Source of the DNA: Veillonella atypica KON
Lineage (GTDB): Bacteria; Bacillota; Negativicutes; Veillonellales; Veillonellaceae
Direction of reading: 5' to 3'
Assembly (NCBI RefSeq): GCF_002959915.1
Contig: NZ_PPDE01000009.1
Span: 124,001 to 188,000 of the forward strand
Length of the DNA stretch: 64,000 nt
The stretch's first letter is position 1. The number at the start of each line of letters is the position of its first letter. A program made the position numbers and the translations under genes. Shown piece by piece: positions 44,002 to 53,013 of this stretch. A model generated the notes under the pieces. That model had not been told where the DNA came from and ran no database searches. It was given only the letters and a program-made list of their open reading frames with translations.

Positions 44002-44455
44002 TATCCTAAATTGTACAATGATATTTTATGCCAATTAGTCAACTAAATTTAGATAGAAAAAAGATAGACCCCTCCGGAAAATGATTTCGGGCTCCGCGAA
44101 GAGCAGTAGCTTCCCCACTCCCGCCAGTTTAGTAATTAGTAATACGCCAAAAAGGATACCCCCTGTTCGAAAACGACTTCGAGCTCTCCCTTATGCTAAG
44201 TTGTACAATGGTATTTTATGCCAATTAGTCAACTAAATTTAGATAGAAAAAAGATAGACCCCTTCTGAAAATGATTTCGGGCTCCGCGTAAGCGCAGTAG
44301 CTTCCCCACTCCCGCCAGTTTAGTAATTAGTAATACGCCAAAAGGGATACCCCCTGTTCGAAAACGACTTCGGGCTCCGCGTAAGCGCAGTAGCGTGTCG
44401 GCTTTCGAACAGGGGGTATCCCGTCTTATAGCATATTTAATTACTAATTGGCAAA
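44002..44455. repeat. About 193-bp tandem duplication ending in a type B palindrome
   Basis: 44002-44191 and 44192-44385 are near-identical. Each carries two cores with type B starts (GATTTCGGGCTCCGCG, CGACTTCGGGCTCCG) and a GTTTAGTAATTAGTAATA segment, an inverted copy of the end of the M23 peptidase gene. The last part forms the stem GGGATACCCCCTGTTCGAAA with its complement. Confidence 0.85.
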
Positions 44456-45414
44456 AATACCATGGGATCTACCGCGGACCCATTAATCCGTACTTCGTAG
44501 TGTACGTGTGCACCAGTACTTTTACCAGTGCTGCCCATAAGGGCGATGACTTGGCCCTGTTTTACGGTCATGCCCGGTGTAACGAGAACGGCGCTATTGT
44601 GGCCATAGCGAGTCACAAATCCGTTACCGTGATCGATTTCTACGAGGTTACCATAACCTCCTTCGGTGTAGCCTGCAAATGTTACGGTACCCGCTGCAGT
44701 AGCAACGATAGGTGTGCCGTAATCGTCAGCGATATCAACACCTTCGTGAAATGCGCTAGCAGCACCGGTCACAGGATCGACACGAGTGCCATAAGGGGAT
44801 GTAATAACACCCTTACTTGGCCAGATGCTTGGCGTTGTACTATTCGTATATCCACCAGAACCTGTGGTGTAGTTCAATTGTTGCAATGCAGCGATGTCTT
44901 GAGCCCCACCATCGCGCAAAATGTTTCGCATCGTGTAGAAGCTAACCAATAATTTTTGTGCATCCTTATCTAATTTAGATAGTCTTGCTGAAAGTTGCGC
45001 CGCACTTAGCGTGGGACTAATCTCATCGCTAGCGGCTTCCTGCTTTGGGTCAGAGCCATCGCTACCACCTTTAGATGGTGTGCCGGACTCAGCACCCTTC
45101 AACATTTGTTTGTTTTCTTCACTAATTTGATTTAAGTTTTGGATTTTCTTATCCAAAACTTCTGTTTTTTGTTGTAACAGTTTTAGTTGTTCTGTTTGCA
45201 ATTGTGTTTGTTGACGCAATTGAACGATTTCTGCTTGTCGTGCAATGCCCCAAATGGATAAAACAAGTGCTGCTACAAATAAGATTACGGCCACTACAGC
45301 TACAATCTTCGCTTGTTTATGACTCAATGTAATGGTGCAATTATCACCATTCTGAGACACTACAGAACTCAAAATACTTGGTACTTTCAAAATGCCTTCC
45401 TTACTTTTAATCAT
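44437..45414 (-). CDS. M23-family (LytM-like) peptidoglycan endopeptidase
   Basis: The 325-residue protein has one membrane helix (about 30-55), a coiled coil (about 60-105), a flexible linker and a C-terminal M23 domain (about 205-320): GVITSPYGTRVDP, HEGVDIADDYGTPI, GNGFVTRYGH and GAHVHYEVRING, which contain the H...D and HxH zinc ligands. It should cut peptide cross-links in the periplasm. All metal ligands are present, so it is probably active. It follows DUF4446 in the parA-parB-hydF cluster. Confidence 0.92.
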   Translation of the reverse strand: MIKSKEGILKVPSILSSVVSQNGDNCTITLSHKQAKIVAVVAVILFVAALVLSIWGIARQAEIVQLRQQTQLQTEQLKLLQQKTEVLDKKIQNLNQISEENKQMLKGAESGTPSKGGSDGSDPKQEAASDEISPTLSAAQLSARLSKLDKDAQKLLVSFYTMRNILRDGGAQDIAALQQLNYTTGSGGYTNSTTPSIWPSKGVITSPYGTRVDPVTGAASAFHEGVDIADDYGTPIVATAAGTVTFAGYTEGGYGNLVEIDHGNGFVTRYGHNSAVLVTPGMTVKQGQVIALMGSTGKSTGAHVHYEVRINGSAVDPMVFLPISN

Positions 45415-45467
45415 TCCTCAACTCATCATGCATGTGCGTCCTATATGAACACGACAAGGCGATTTGG

Positions 45468-45989
45468 CTATTGAGAATGGATAACGCTTGCTAACGCTTC
45501 CTCATTCGTACGTTCCCCAAGCGCTTCATTTAAACTTTCTAATTCCTCTTGTGAAAGATTAACGAGACTTTTACCTTTCACAATCGGTTTACTGAAAATA
45601 CGAGAGTCATTTCGGCCATAGATACTGGAAATGCAAACCCCATTATTATTGCCATCAAGCAATGTAAGGGCAAAGGACAAATCGTTGCCGATGTTATCAA
45701 ATGCATTATACTTCTTAAAGCCGATTTTTTGCAATGTGTTGCCTTGAATATTGCGAATTTGAGTTTGTTCCTCAATCATATCCTGCAATCCCTTTGCAGC
45801 CTCGCGAATTTCAGTGATTTCTACTGAAAGTTTACGTTCTAGGCTAGCCCCATTTTCACCTTGCATGAAGAAATTGAACTTCTTCGTTAAGCTCCCTAAT
45901 CTAATGTGTAGGATAATGCAATATACCAATAAAATAACGGCTAATACGCATCCTAATACACCGATATAGGGTTGTATAGATTCTAACAT
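45468..45989 (-). CDS. DUF4446-family membrane-anchored protein
   Basis: The 173-residue protein has an N-terminal membrane helix (about 8-28), a coiled coil (about 50-80), and the DUF4446 C-terminal domain (GFKKYNAFDNIGNDLSFALT, LDGNNNGVCISSIYGRNDSR). Family members lie next to parAB in many Firmicutes; the function is unknown. Its start overlaps the end of hydF by 7 bases, so the two are translationally coupled. Confidence 0.9.
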   Translation of the reverse strand: MLESIQPYIGVLGCVLAVILLVYCIILHIRLGSLTKKFNFFMQGENGASLERKLSVEITEIREAAKGLQDMIEEQTQIRNIQGNTLQKIGFKKYNAFDNIGNDLSFALTLLDGNNNGVCISSIYGRNDSRIFSKPIVKGKSLVNLSQEELESLNEALGERTNEEALASVIHSQ

Positions 45990-47260
45990 TCAAAACCCTT
46001 TCTATCTAATTCGTCCATAAACGGACTAATAGCACGTTCTAGTATACCATGTAATGACGCAATAAGTACACCATAATTCACAATAGGCGTACCTTGCATA
46101 ACGGCACAATCAATGCGCCGTAACACCTCACGACGCGTCAACATACAAGCCCCGCAATGGATGATAAGATCATAACTGCTCACATCCTTAGGGAACGCAC
46201 CACCGCTGGTAAATTCAAGCTGTAGATCCGTATGCCCCTTCTTTTTAAGCCACATCGGAATTTTAACGGTTCCAATATCATCGCATTGGCGACGATGTGT
46301 GCAGCCCTCACTGATGAGCACACGCGCACCAGGTTTCAAGTTGTTAAGGGCTTTCACCCCCGTTACTAAATCCTGCAATTTTCCCTTGAACCGAGCCATT
46401 AAGATTGAAAATGATGTTAATGGAATATCCGCAGGCGTCAACGCATTCACCGCTTCAAAGGCTTGCGAATCGGTGATGACAAGTTTTGGTTTTTGTGAAA
46501 GCTTATTGAGCATGGTCGGTAGCTCTTCTGTTTGGCACACCAAGGCAAGGCCTTTATGGTCCAAAATCTCACGAATTGTCTGAACCTGAGGCAAGATTAG
46601 ACGACCCTTTGGCGCCGCCGAATCAATAGGACATACCAAAATGATAGTATCCCCTGGATCAACTAACCCTTGTAATAAAGATTGCTCGCCTTCTACATCA
46701 AGCGGTGTTAACCCTCCTAGCAAATCGAGCAATGTAAGACGATCCCGATTCGATGTAAAATCCGTAGAGCCTACGACAGTGGCAATAGCGGACAAATCGG
46801 GATATGTATCTACATAATTTAGGTTAGTATCATTACCATTGCTATCATTATCATGAGTGCTTTCACTATCAAAAGCGTTAATTTCATTGATGAATAATGC
46901 GATAGGCACATTGTTTTGTTTCAACTTATTAAGCCACATCATATCATCAGCAGTGGGCGCTTCATCATTACGCAACACATAGACAGCGAGATTGATTTTT
47001 TTGATAATTTCTTCGGATTTTTCAATGCGGAGAGCGCCCAGTTCCGATGTATCGTCAATACCCGCCGTATCGGTAATGACCACAGGGCCTAGAGGCAATA
47101 TTTCCATAGACTTGCTAACGGGATCGGTCGTAGTACCTGCCACTTCAGACACAAGGGATACTGGTTGATCCGTTAGCATATTAATTAAGGTCGACTTACC
47201 CGCATTACAACGTCCAAAAAAGCCGATGTGTATGCGATTCGCCTTTGGTGTTTGTTCCAT
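45983..47260 (-). CDS. hydF: [FeFe]-hydrogenase H-cluster maturation GTPase HydF
   Basis: The 425-residue protein has the HydF order: G domain (GRCNAGKSTLINMLTDQPVS, EVAGTTTDPVSKS, DTAGIDD), a dimerisation middle, and a C-terminal cluster-binding domain with the conserved CTH (about residue 320) and HCGACM (about 374) cysteines. HydF is the scaffold that delivers the 2Fe subcluster to HydA, encoded at 22852-24282. It begins at the A of the parB stop codon (TAATG). hydE and hydG are absent from the window. A hydF inside the parAB operon is unusual. Confidence 0.95.
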   Translation of the reverse strand: MEQTPKANRIHIGFFGRCNAGKSTLINMLTDQPVSLVSEVAGTTTDPVSKSMEILPLGPVVITDTAGIDDTSELGALRIEKSEEIIKKINLAVYVLRNDEAPTADDMMWLNKLKQNNVPIALFINEINAFDSESTHDNDSNGNDTNLNYVDTYPDLSAIATVVGSTDFTSNRDRLTLLDLLGGLTPLDVEGEQSLLQGLVDPGDTIILVCPIDSAAPKGRLILPQVQTIREILDHKGLALVCQTEELPTMLNKLSQKPKLVITDSQAFEAVNALTPADIPLTSFSILMARFKGKLQDLVTGVKALNNLKPGARVLISEGCTHRRQCDDIGTVKIPMWLKKKGHTDLQLEFTSGGAFPKDVSSYDLIIHCGACMLTRREVLRRIDCAVMQGTPIVNYGVLIASLHGILERAISPFMDELDRKGFEC

Positions 47261-48171
47261 TATACGCGAAACTCCATTGTTTCTTCATGTTCTGTGCTCT
47301 CCTGAGCATCCATATATGCAATAAGACGTTCTAATTCAGTTTCAGAGCTAAAGGCAATTTCAATTTTACCTTGTACCTTCTTACCAGCTCTAAATTTAAT
47401 AGATACTGGAGAACCTAGGCTCAATTTTAAACGATCTACCAATGCGCGAACCTCAGCTGTATCATGTGGCTCTGTAGTGTCTTTAGACTTAGTCTTTTTA
47501 GACATCATGGCTTTCACAAGCTGTTCTGCTTGACGAGCGCTTAACTCGCCCTCTTTAATGCGCTCTGCGGCTTCTACTTGTTGCGCTGCACTACGTAGAG
47601 CCAACAAAGGTCGAGCTTGACCAACAGTTAAATCGCCTTCAATTAAATCTTTTTGAACAGATGCAGCTAATTTCAAAAGGCGCATCATATTGGCAATATA
47701 TGAACGGCTACGTCCAAGGCGTGCAGAAATCATCTCCTGAGTTTGCTTATACGTATTCATCAAACCTTGATACGCCAAAGCTTCTTCAATAGGATCCAAG
47801 CCTTCACGTTGGAGATTTTCTACCAAAGCGACTTCTGTCATTTCCTCTGTATTATAATTTTTTACAACTACAGGTACTGTTTCTAGGCCCACCATCAATG
47901 CCGCGCGATAGCGGCGCTCACCGGCTACGATTTGGTATTTATCCTTTTGCTTGCGAACGACGATTGGTTGAAAAATGCCTAGATTCTTAATGGACTCAGC
48001 CAAAGTAGCTAAACTTTGTTCATCAAAATTCTTACGTGGTTGATCCTCATTAGGAATTACATCCCCTATAGGCAACTCGTGAACTTCACGTTCAGGTAAA
48101 GCCGTCTCTATGGACTGCTCTCCCATCATTGTTGCTAATGTTTTTCGTTCCTTTTTCTGTTTCATCGCCAT
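47260..48171 (-). CDS. parB: Chromosome-partitioning protein ParB
   Basis: The 303-residue protein has the ParB order: N-terminal nuclease-like domain (LPIGDVIPNEDQPRKNFDEQ, GERRYRAALMVGL, VALVENLQREGLDPIEEALA), helix-turn-helix (SARLGRSRSYIANMMRLLKL) and a C-terminal dimerisation domain. GERRYR marks the CTP-binding form. It binds the parS sites near parA and spreads along DNA. The ATG at 48171 is inferred; the ORF upstream lacks a ribosome site. It is translated before hydF (overlap TAATG). Confidence 0.95.
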   Translation of the reverse strand: MAMKQKKERKTLATMMGEQSIETALPEREVHELPIGDVIPNEDQPRKNFDEQSLATLAESIKNLGIFQPIVVRKQKDKYQIVAGERRYRAALMVGLETVPVVVKNYNTEEMTEVALVENLQREGLDPIEEALAYQGLMNTYKQTQEMISARLGRSRSYIANMMRLLKLAASVQKDLIEGDLTVGQARPLLALRSAAQQVEAAERIKEGELSARQAEQLVKAMMSKKTKSKDTTEPHDTAEVRALVDRLKLSLGSPVSIKFRAGKKVQGKIEIAFSSETELERLIAYMDAQESTEHEETMEFRV

Positions 48172-48219
48172 AATAATCCCCAATCTATTAGTACTTTCAC
48201 ACCGCATATATAAAATGCA

Positions 48220-48244
48220 GCACAAACCAATATACAGTTTGTGC
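48220..48244. terminator. Short hairpin between parA and parB
   Basis: GCACAAAC and GTTTGTGC around a 9-base loop. No T-run; may attenuate read-through from parA to parB. Confidence 0.4.
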
Positions 48245-48286
48245 TTACATTACATAATCATATTTATTTAGTCTATTCTATACCAA

Positions 48287-49060
48287 TTATTTCGTTTTCT
48301 TAGAATCTCGAATAACCTCTTTAGCTAATTTAGTGTAAACAGCTGCACCCTTTGATTTCGAATCATACACAATAATCGGTTCCCCATAACTTGGTGCTTC
48401 ACTGAGGCGAACATTTCGAGGAATAATTGTTTTATACACCTTAGTACCAAAGAACGATTTTACCTCATCTGCCACTTGGACAGACAAATTAGTACGTCCA
48501 TCAAACATAGTGAGTAACACACCTTCAATTACAAGGTCTTTATTAGAAGTTTGTTGCACGATTGTAATCGTCTTAACAAGTTGACTAACACCTTCCAAGG
48601 CATAGAATTCAGTTTGAATTGGAATCAAAACACTGTCAGCCGCTGTGAAAGCATTCAATGTTAGTAAACCAAGAGATGGCGGGCAATCAATGATGATAAA
48701 ATCATACTCATCACGTACAGAAGCAATGGATTTTTTCAAAATTGTTTCACGTGAAACAATCCCTACTAATTCTACTTCAGCACCAGCCAATTGAATCGTT
48801 GCAGGCGCTACAAAAAGCTTTGAAAGCATTGTAGGTTGAATAACATTAGCAATGTCTTCGCCATCTATCAACACATCGTGAATACATAATTCCAAATCAT
48901 CTTTTTCAATACCTAATCCAGAACTAGCATTACCCTGCGGATCCAAATCTATTAATAACACCTTTTTACCTGCATCAGCTAAACAAGCACTGAGATTAAC
49001 AGATGTTGTAGTCTTGCCTACACCGCCTTTTTGATTAGTAATCGCTATTACTTTGCCCAC
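48287..49060 (-). CDS. parA: Chromosome-partitioning ATPase ParA (Soj)
   Basis: The 257-residue protein has the deviant Walker A of ParA (KGGVGKTT, start VIAITNQKGG), Walker B (FIIIDCPPSLGLL), and the standard C-terminal helix. It drives ParB-parS segregation and controls DnaA in related bacteria. GTG at 49060 is chosen because GAGGTG lies 6 bases upstream; the ORF GTG three codons earlier overlaps that site. A parS site lies inside the gene. Confidence 0.95.
   Translation of the reverse strand: MGKVIAITNQKGGVGKTTTSVNLSACLADAGKKVLLIDLDPQGNASSGLGIEKDDLELCIHDVLIDGEDIANVIQPTMLSKLFVAPATIQLAGAEVELVGIVSRETILKKSIASVRDEYDFIIIDCPPSLGLLTLNAFTAADSVLIPIQTEFYALEGVSQLVKTITIVQQTSNKDLVIEGVLLTMFDGRTNLSVQVADEVKSFFGTKVYKTIIPRNVRLSEAPSYGEPIIVYDSKSKGAAVYTKLAKEVIRDSKKTK
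48743..48758. promoter_or_regulatory. parS site inside parA
   Basis: TGTTTCACGTGAAACA, a perfect match to the Firmicute parS consensus. Confidence 0.95.
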
Positions 49061-49184
49061 AAAATTCACCTCAACTTTACGTTCAAAAATATTTCATTTC
49101 ATTATAACATAGGGCACGCAAAAGAAATAGAACTTTATAGGTATGACCATCATTTTTCAAATAAAATCTAATAACAAATAAGAA

Positions 49185-49200
49185 TGTTTCACGTGAAACA
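49185..49200. promoter_or_regulatory. parS site upstream of parA
   Basis: TGTTTCACGTGAAACA, perfect. It lies in the 400-base gap (49061-49459) between divergent parA and the MetH-activation gene. The gap also holds A+T-rich promoter sequence on both sides and no riboswitch that I recognise. Confidence 0.95.
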
Positions 49201-49459
49201 TTCCAAAAACATATGTTCACCAACATGATATATGAGCTTATAAATTTATTTGATTATGTGTTATCACTTAATTGATTTACACTATTAGGTATAAAATGTT
49301 TACGTATAACTTTTTTCTATGGACGCACCTTAATAAATTATATGAAGCTATGACCTTTACAGTATATATAGATATATTTATACTTATAAAAGACAGTATT
49401 TTAATAGGTTTAACATTTTAACCATACAATCTATTTTATTTTTAAAGGAGGCGTTTCAC

Positions 49460-50212
49460 ATGCCCATTTATAACGGAATGCTTCCCGTCATCAACAAGGA
49501 TGAAGTAAAGCGATATGCAGGACTTCGTCATGCCGAAGATTTTCCAGAAAAATTCGTCGATGAAGCTTGTAAAGAAATCCAATTATTAGCGACGCCAAAA
49601 GGTGTCTACCAAGAATATGATTACGATGCAGAAAATAAAGTTATTTTAAGTAATCCGCCGCTCAAAATTGAAGGCTCCATCATTGAAAAACATCTTGAAA
49701 AATCTACAAAGGTGTATGTGCTAGGTGTTACAGTCGGCGAAGACGTTGAAAGACGTAGCGAACAGCTATTCAAACAAGGCAACTACACCGTAGGTCTCTT
49801 ACTAGATGCAGCTGCAACAACTGCAGTTGAACAAGTGGCTGACCAAGTTAACGAGGTAATCAATAACATTGCTAAGAAACAAGGTTATGCACCTACATGG
49901 CGTTTTAGCCCAGGCTATGGCAACTGGCCTTTAGAAATTCAACCACAACTTGGTAAAATCATCAAAACCGAACAAATCGGACTACAAGTTACAGAAAACT
50001 TCTTATTATTTCCAAGAAAATCCGTAACAGCTATTATCGGTTTGATGCCAGGAGATCAATGCTTGACAACAAAACGCGGTTGTAGCTCTTGCTCACAAAA
50101 AGATTGTCAATCAAGAAAACTTCCAGAAAAAGCAGCAGCTACAAAACCAGAAACAAGCAAAACAACAGCCGAAGCATCTGGTATAGCTATGAAAGCACAA
50201 CCAACAGAATAA
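49460..50212 (+). CDS. MetH reactivation-domain-like protein
   Basis: A 250-residue protein that resembles the C-terminal B12-dependent methionine synthase activation domain: RFSPGYGNWPLEIQPQLGKI, IGLQVTENFLLFPRKSVTAI, then a Cys-rich tail (RGCSSCSQKDC) and a Lys/Ala-rich end. The domain binds AdoMet and cobalamin and repairs oxidised MetH. Here it is a separate gene directly before metH, whose product lacks this domain. AAAGGAGGCG precedes the start. The Cys tail is extra and could bind a metal. Confidence 0.85.
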   Translation: MPIYNGMLPVINKDEVKRYAGLRHAEDFPEKFVDEACKEIQLLATPKGVYQEYDYDAENKVILSNPPLKIEGSIIEKHLEKSTKVYVLGVTVGEDVERRSEQLFKQGNYTVGLLLDAAATTAVEQVADQVNEVINNIAKKQGYAPTWRFSPGYGNWPLEIQPQLGKIIKTEQIGLQVTENFLLFPRKSVTAIIGLMPGDQCLTTKRGCSSCSQKDCQSRKLPEKAAATKPETSKTTAEASGIAMKAQPTE

Positions 50213-50227
50213 AATTTTAACACACGA

Positions 50228-50243
50228 TGTTTCACGTGAAACA
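50228..50243. promoter_or_regulatory. parS site between the MetH-activation gene and metH
   Basis: TGTTTCACGTGAAACA, perfect match; about 2 kb from parB. Direct repeats of TGTACCATTGTACCCAT follow at 50259-50292. Confidence 0.95.
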
Positions 50244-50307
50244 TTACCTTGTACATCTGTACCATTGTACCCATTCTGTACCATTGTACCCATGTGCAAT
50301 CAAAAAT

Positions 50308-50323
50308 GTTTCACGTGAAACAA
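50308..50323. promoter_or_regulatory. parS site upstream of metH
   Basis: TGTTTCACGTGAAACA, perfect match, 80 bases from the preceding site. Confidence 0.95.
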
Positions 50324-50342
50324 TTCATTTATAGTATTAGTA

Positions 50343-50454
50343 ATTGAAATGTAGGTCACCAAGGTTCTGAGCCCGACTTTGCTAGGTCGAGGCCCTTGGC
50401 CGACGACCGTTAAGGCGGTGGAGGGCGAATGTCCTTGGTGACCTACATTTCAAT
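50343..50454. repeat. Palindrome with type C core directly before metH
   Basis: ATTGAAATGTAGGTCACCAAGG has a perfect complement ending at 50454, 10 bases before the metH ribosome site. The loop holds a type C core (CCGACTTTGCTAGG... AAGGCGGTGGAGG). As an mRNA leader hairpin it could affect metH expression. Confidence 0.85.
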
Positions 50455-50472
50455 ATATAAAGGATGATTCAC

Positions 50473-52905
50473 ATGTACATTTTTGACGGCGCTATGGGTA
50501 CAATGCTCCAAGCAGCAGGCCTAGAAGAGGGTTATTGCCCAGAATTATTTAACGTGGAACGACCAGAAGTGGTAAAAAATATCCACGCACAATATTTACA
50601 ACATGGTAGTGATGTAATTACTACTAATACATTTGGCGCATGCGGCCTTAAATTAGAAGATTACGATTTACAAGATCGTGTAAAAGAAATAAATATAGCA
50701 GCTGTAAAGGTTGCCAAAGAAGCAATTGCAGAGTTCAAGCCATCCGCTCGTGTAGCCGGTTCTATGGGCCCTACAGGACGGTTTTTACAACCATTAGGTA
50801 ATATGAGCTTTGATTCTATTTATGATACATATAGAGAACAAGCAGAGGCTTTGATTGAAGGCGGCGTTGATTTCATCATTATCGAAACGATTATCGACGT
50901 ACAAGAAATGCGTGCCGCTCTATTAGCATCTTTGGATGCTCGTGAAGCAGCAGGTAAGACTAAAGAAGATGTACAAATTATCTGTCAATTTTCTTTCAGT
51001 GAAGACGGTCGTACCATCACTGGTACACCTCCAGAGGTTGCCACAACTATCGTAGAGGCAATGGGGGCCGATATCATCGGTATTAACTGTTCTCTTGGAC
51101 CTGAACAAATCACACCGCTTATTGAAAAAATCGCTAGTGTTACTAATTTACCAATCATCTGCCAACCAAACGCCGGTATGCCACAACTCATTAACAAGCA
51201 AACGGTATTTCCGCTTTCAGCAGAAGACATGGGCCCATTGATGATTCCAATTGTTGATGCTGGTGCAAGTTATGTAGGTGGCTGCTGTGGTACAACACCA
51301 GCGCATATTCAATCAATTTCTGACGCTGTGAAAGCACATACGCCTAAGGAACGTGCTCATATTGAACCAAAAACGGTGATTACAAGTCGTACAAAATTGC
51401 TTGAATTAGGTCATAATGTAAAGCCATTGATTATCGGCGAACGTATCAATCCAACAGGCCGTAAGGTGCTCGCTCAAGAACTACGGGACGGTTCTTTCAT
51501 TCGTGTAAAACGCGATGCCTTAGACCAAGTAGAAGCAGGTGCAGATATCCTCGATGTGAATATGGGGGTAGCCGGTATGGATCAAACACCTTTGATGGAA
51601 AAAGCCATCTTCGAATTATCCATGCTTGTAGAAACGCCATTATCCATCGATACATTGGATCCTAAAGCCATGGAGGTAGCCCTTAAAAACTATCCAGGCC
51701 GCGCCCTTATCAACTCTGTAAATGGAGAAGAGGAGTCAATCACACATGTTATGCCTTTGGCTAAACGCTACGGTGCTGCATTACTTTGTTTGCCACTTTC
51801 CAGCGGTGATTTACCAGAAAAAGCAGAGGACCGTGTCGCTTTAGCTGAAAGCATCGTAAATCGCGCTTATAACTATGATTTACAACCTCATGACCTTTTA
51901 CTCGATCCATTGGTATTAACACTTGCTAGTGGGGAAGATAGTGCACGACAAACTCTAAAAACATTGCGTTTATATAAAGAAAAATTTGGTTTCCCAACAG
52001 TTATGGGCCTATCCAATATTTCTTTTGGTATGCCACAACGTCCATACTTAAACGGTCAGTTCTTAACAATGGCACTCGCATCAGGCTTAACTACGCCAAT
52101 TATGAACCCACTTAACTACGCCGCTAAAAAGGCATTCGTATCAAGCTCCACACTTCTTGGTTGGGATCCAGGATCTGCCGAGTTCATTAAAGAATACGGC
52201 TACGAAGACGAAGCAACAGCGCCAGGCAATGCGGCGCCAAAAGGTCCAGATAAAGCATCCTTTGATAGCAACGACCCATTAGCCAATATCCGCGCTTGTG
52301 TAGAACAAGGCGAAAAGGAAGCCATTGTTGATCTTGTAAAAAAAGCATTAGCTGACGGCATGGATCCATTGGATATTACGAAAAAAGGGCTTTCAGAAGC
52401 CATGAACGTAGTAGGGGACAAGTTTGGCTCTGGTAAATTATTCTTGCCACAAGTTATGCTCGCTGCGGAAACGATGCAAGCTGCTTTCAACACTATCAAA
52501 GAAATCATTCCAGCCAGCGACAGTTTAGATAAAGGAACCGTTGTTGTAGCCACTGTTAAGGGCGATATTCACGATTTAGGCAAAAATATCGTAGCCGCTT
52601 TACTTGAAAATAATGGTTACAAAATCGTCGATCTCGGCAAGGATGTTGACCCTGAGGTCATCGTACAAGCCATTAAGGACAACAAGGCGGCCCTCGTAGG
52701 CATTTGTTCCTTGATGACGACCACAATGCCTCAAATCGACAATACCATCGCTGCTATTCGTGCAGCCGGCCTTAAAACGAAGGTCATGGTTGGTGGCGCC
52801 GTAGTATCCCAAGATTACGCTGACCAAGCGGGCGCAGATATTTACGCCAAGGATGGTATCGCGGCTGTAAACCACGCGAACGATTTCTTTGAAACTTTGA
52901 AATAA
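50473..52905 (+). CDS. metH: Cobalamin-dependent methionine synthase MetH, without reactivation domain
   Basis: The 810-residue protein has, in order, a homocysteine-binding domain (1-290, with NCSLGP and the zinc motif GGCCGTTPAH), a pterin-binding domain (about 310-570; ERINPTGRKVL), a B12-cap (about 620-690) and a B12-binding domain (about 690-810) with KGDIHDLGKNIV. The typical C-terminal reactivation domain of about 330 residues is missing and is instead encoded just upstream. It methylates homocysteine using methyl-tetrahydrofolate from MetF. Start taken at the ATG with AAGGATG upstream; one codon set earlier is possible. Confidence 0.95.
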   Translation: MYIFDGAMGTMLQAAGLEEGYCPELFNVERPEVVKNIHAQYLQHGSDVITTNTFGACGLKLEDYDLQDRVKEINIAAVKVAKEAIAEFKPSARVAGSMGPTGRFLQPLGNMSFDSIYDTYREQAEALIEGGVDFIIIETIIDVQEMRAALLASLDAREAAGKTKEDVQIICQFSFSEDGRTITGTPPEVATTIVEAMGADIIGINCSLGPEQITPLIEKIASVTNLPIICQPNAGMPQLINKQTVFPLSAEDMGPLMIPIVDAGASYVGGCCGTTPAHIQSISDAVKAHTPKERAHIEPKTVITSRTKLLELGHNVKPLIIGERINPTGRKVLAQELRDGSFIRVKRDALDQVEAGADILDVNMGVAGMDQTPLMEKAIFELSMLVETPLSIDTLDPKAMEVALKNYPGRALINSVNGEEESITHVMPLAKRYGAALLCLPLSSGDLPEKAEDRVALAESIVNRAYNYDLQPHDLLLDPLVLTLASGEDSARQTLKTLRLYKEKFGFPTVMGLSNISFGMPQRPYLNGQFLTMALASGLTTPIMNPLNYAAKKAFVSSSTLLGWDPGSAEFIKEYGYEDEATAPGNAAPKGPDKASFDSNDPLANIRACVEQGEKEAIVDLVKKALADGMDPLDITKKGLSEAMNVVGDKFGSGKLFLPQVMLAAETMQAAFNTIKEIIPASDSLDKGTVVVATVKGDIHDLGKNIVAALLENNGYKIVDLGKDVDPEVIVQAIKDNKAALVGICSLMTTTMPQIDNTIAAIRAAGLKTKVMVGGAVVSQDYADQAGADIYAKDGIAAVNHANDFFETLK

Positions 52906-52939
52906 TGGCTAATCCAGGCATATAATATAGGTAATACTC

Positions 52940-52991
52940 ATGGTGAAAGCCCCAAATAATGCTCACATAACGCATATGAGGCTTTCACCAT
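52940..52991. terminator. Inverted pair ATGGTGAAAGCC / GGCTTTCACCAT between metH and metF
   Basis: A 12-bp perfect inverted repeat around a 28-base loop. No T-run follows, so the two genes may still be co-transcribed. Both arms carry the GTGAAAG heptamer. Confidence 0.55.
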
Positions 52992-53013
52992 ACATAGAAT
53001 AGATAAGAGGTAT

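Noticed and set aside
49061-49459. SAM or cobalamin riboswitch upstream of the MetH-activation gene
   Set aside because: I see neither the conserved SAM-box stems nor the B12-box in this A+T-rich gap; regulation remains unknown.
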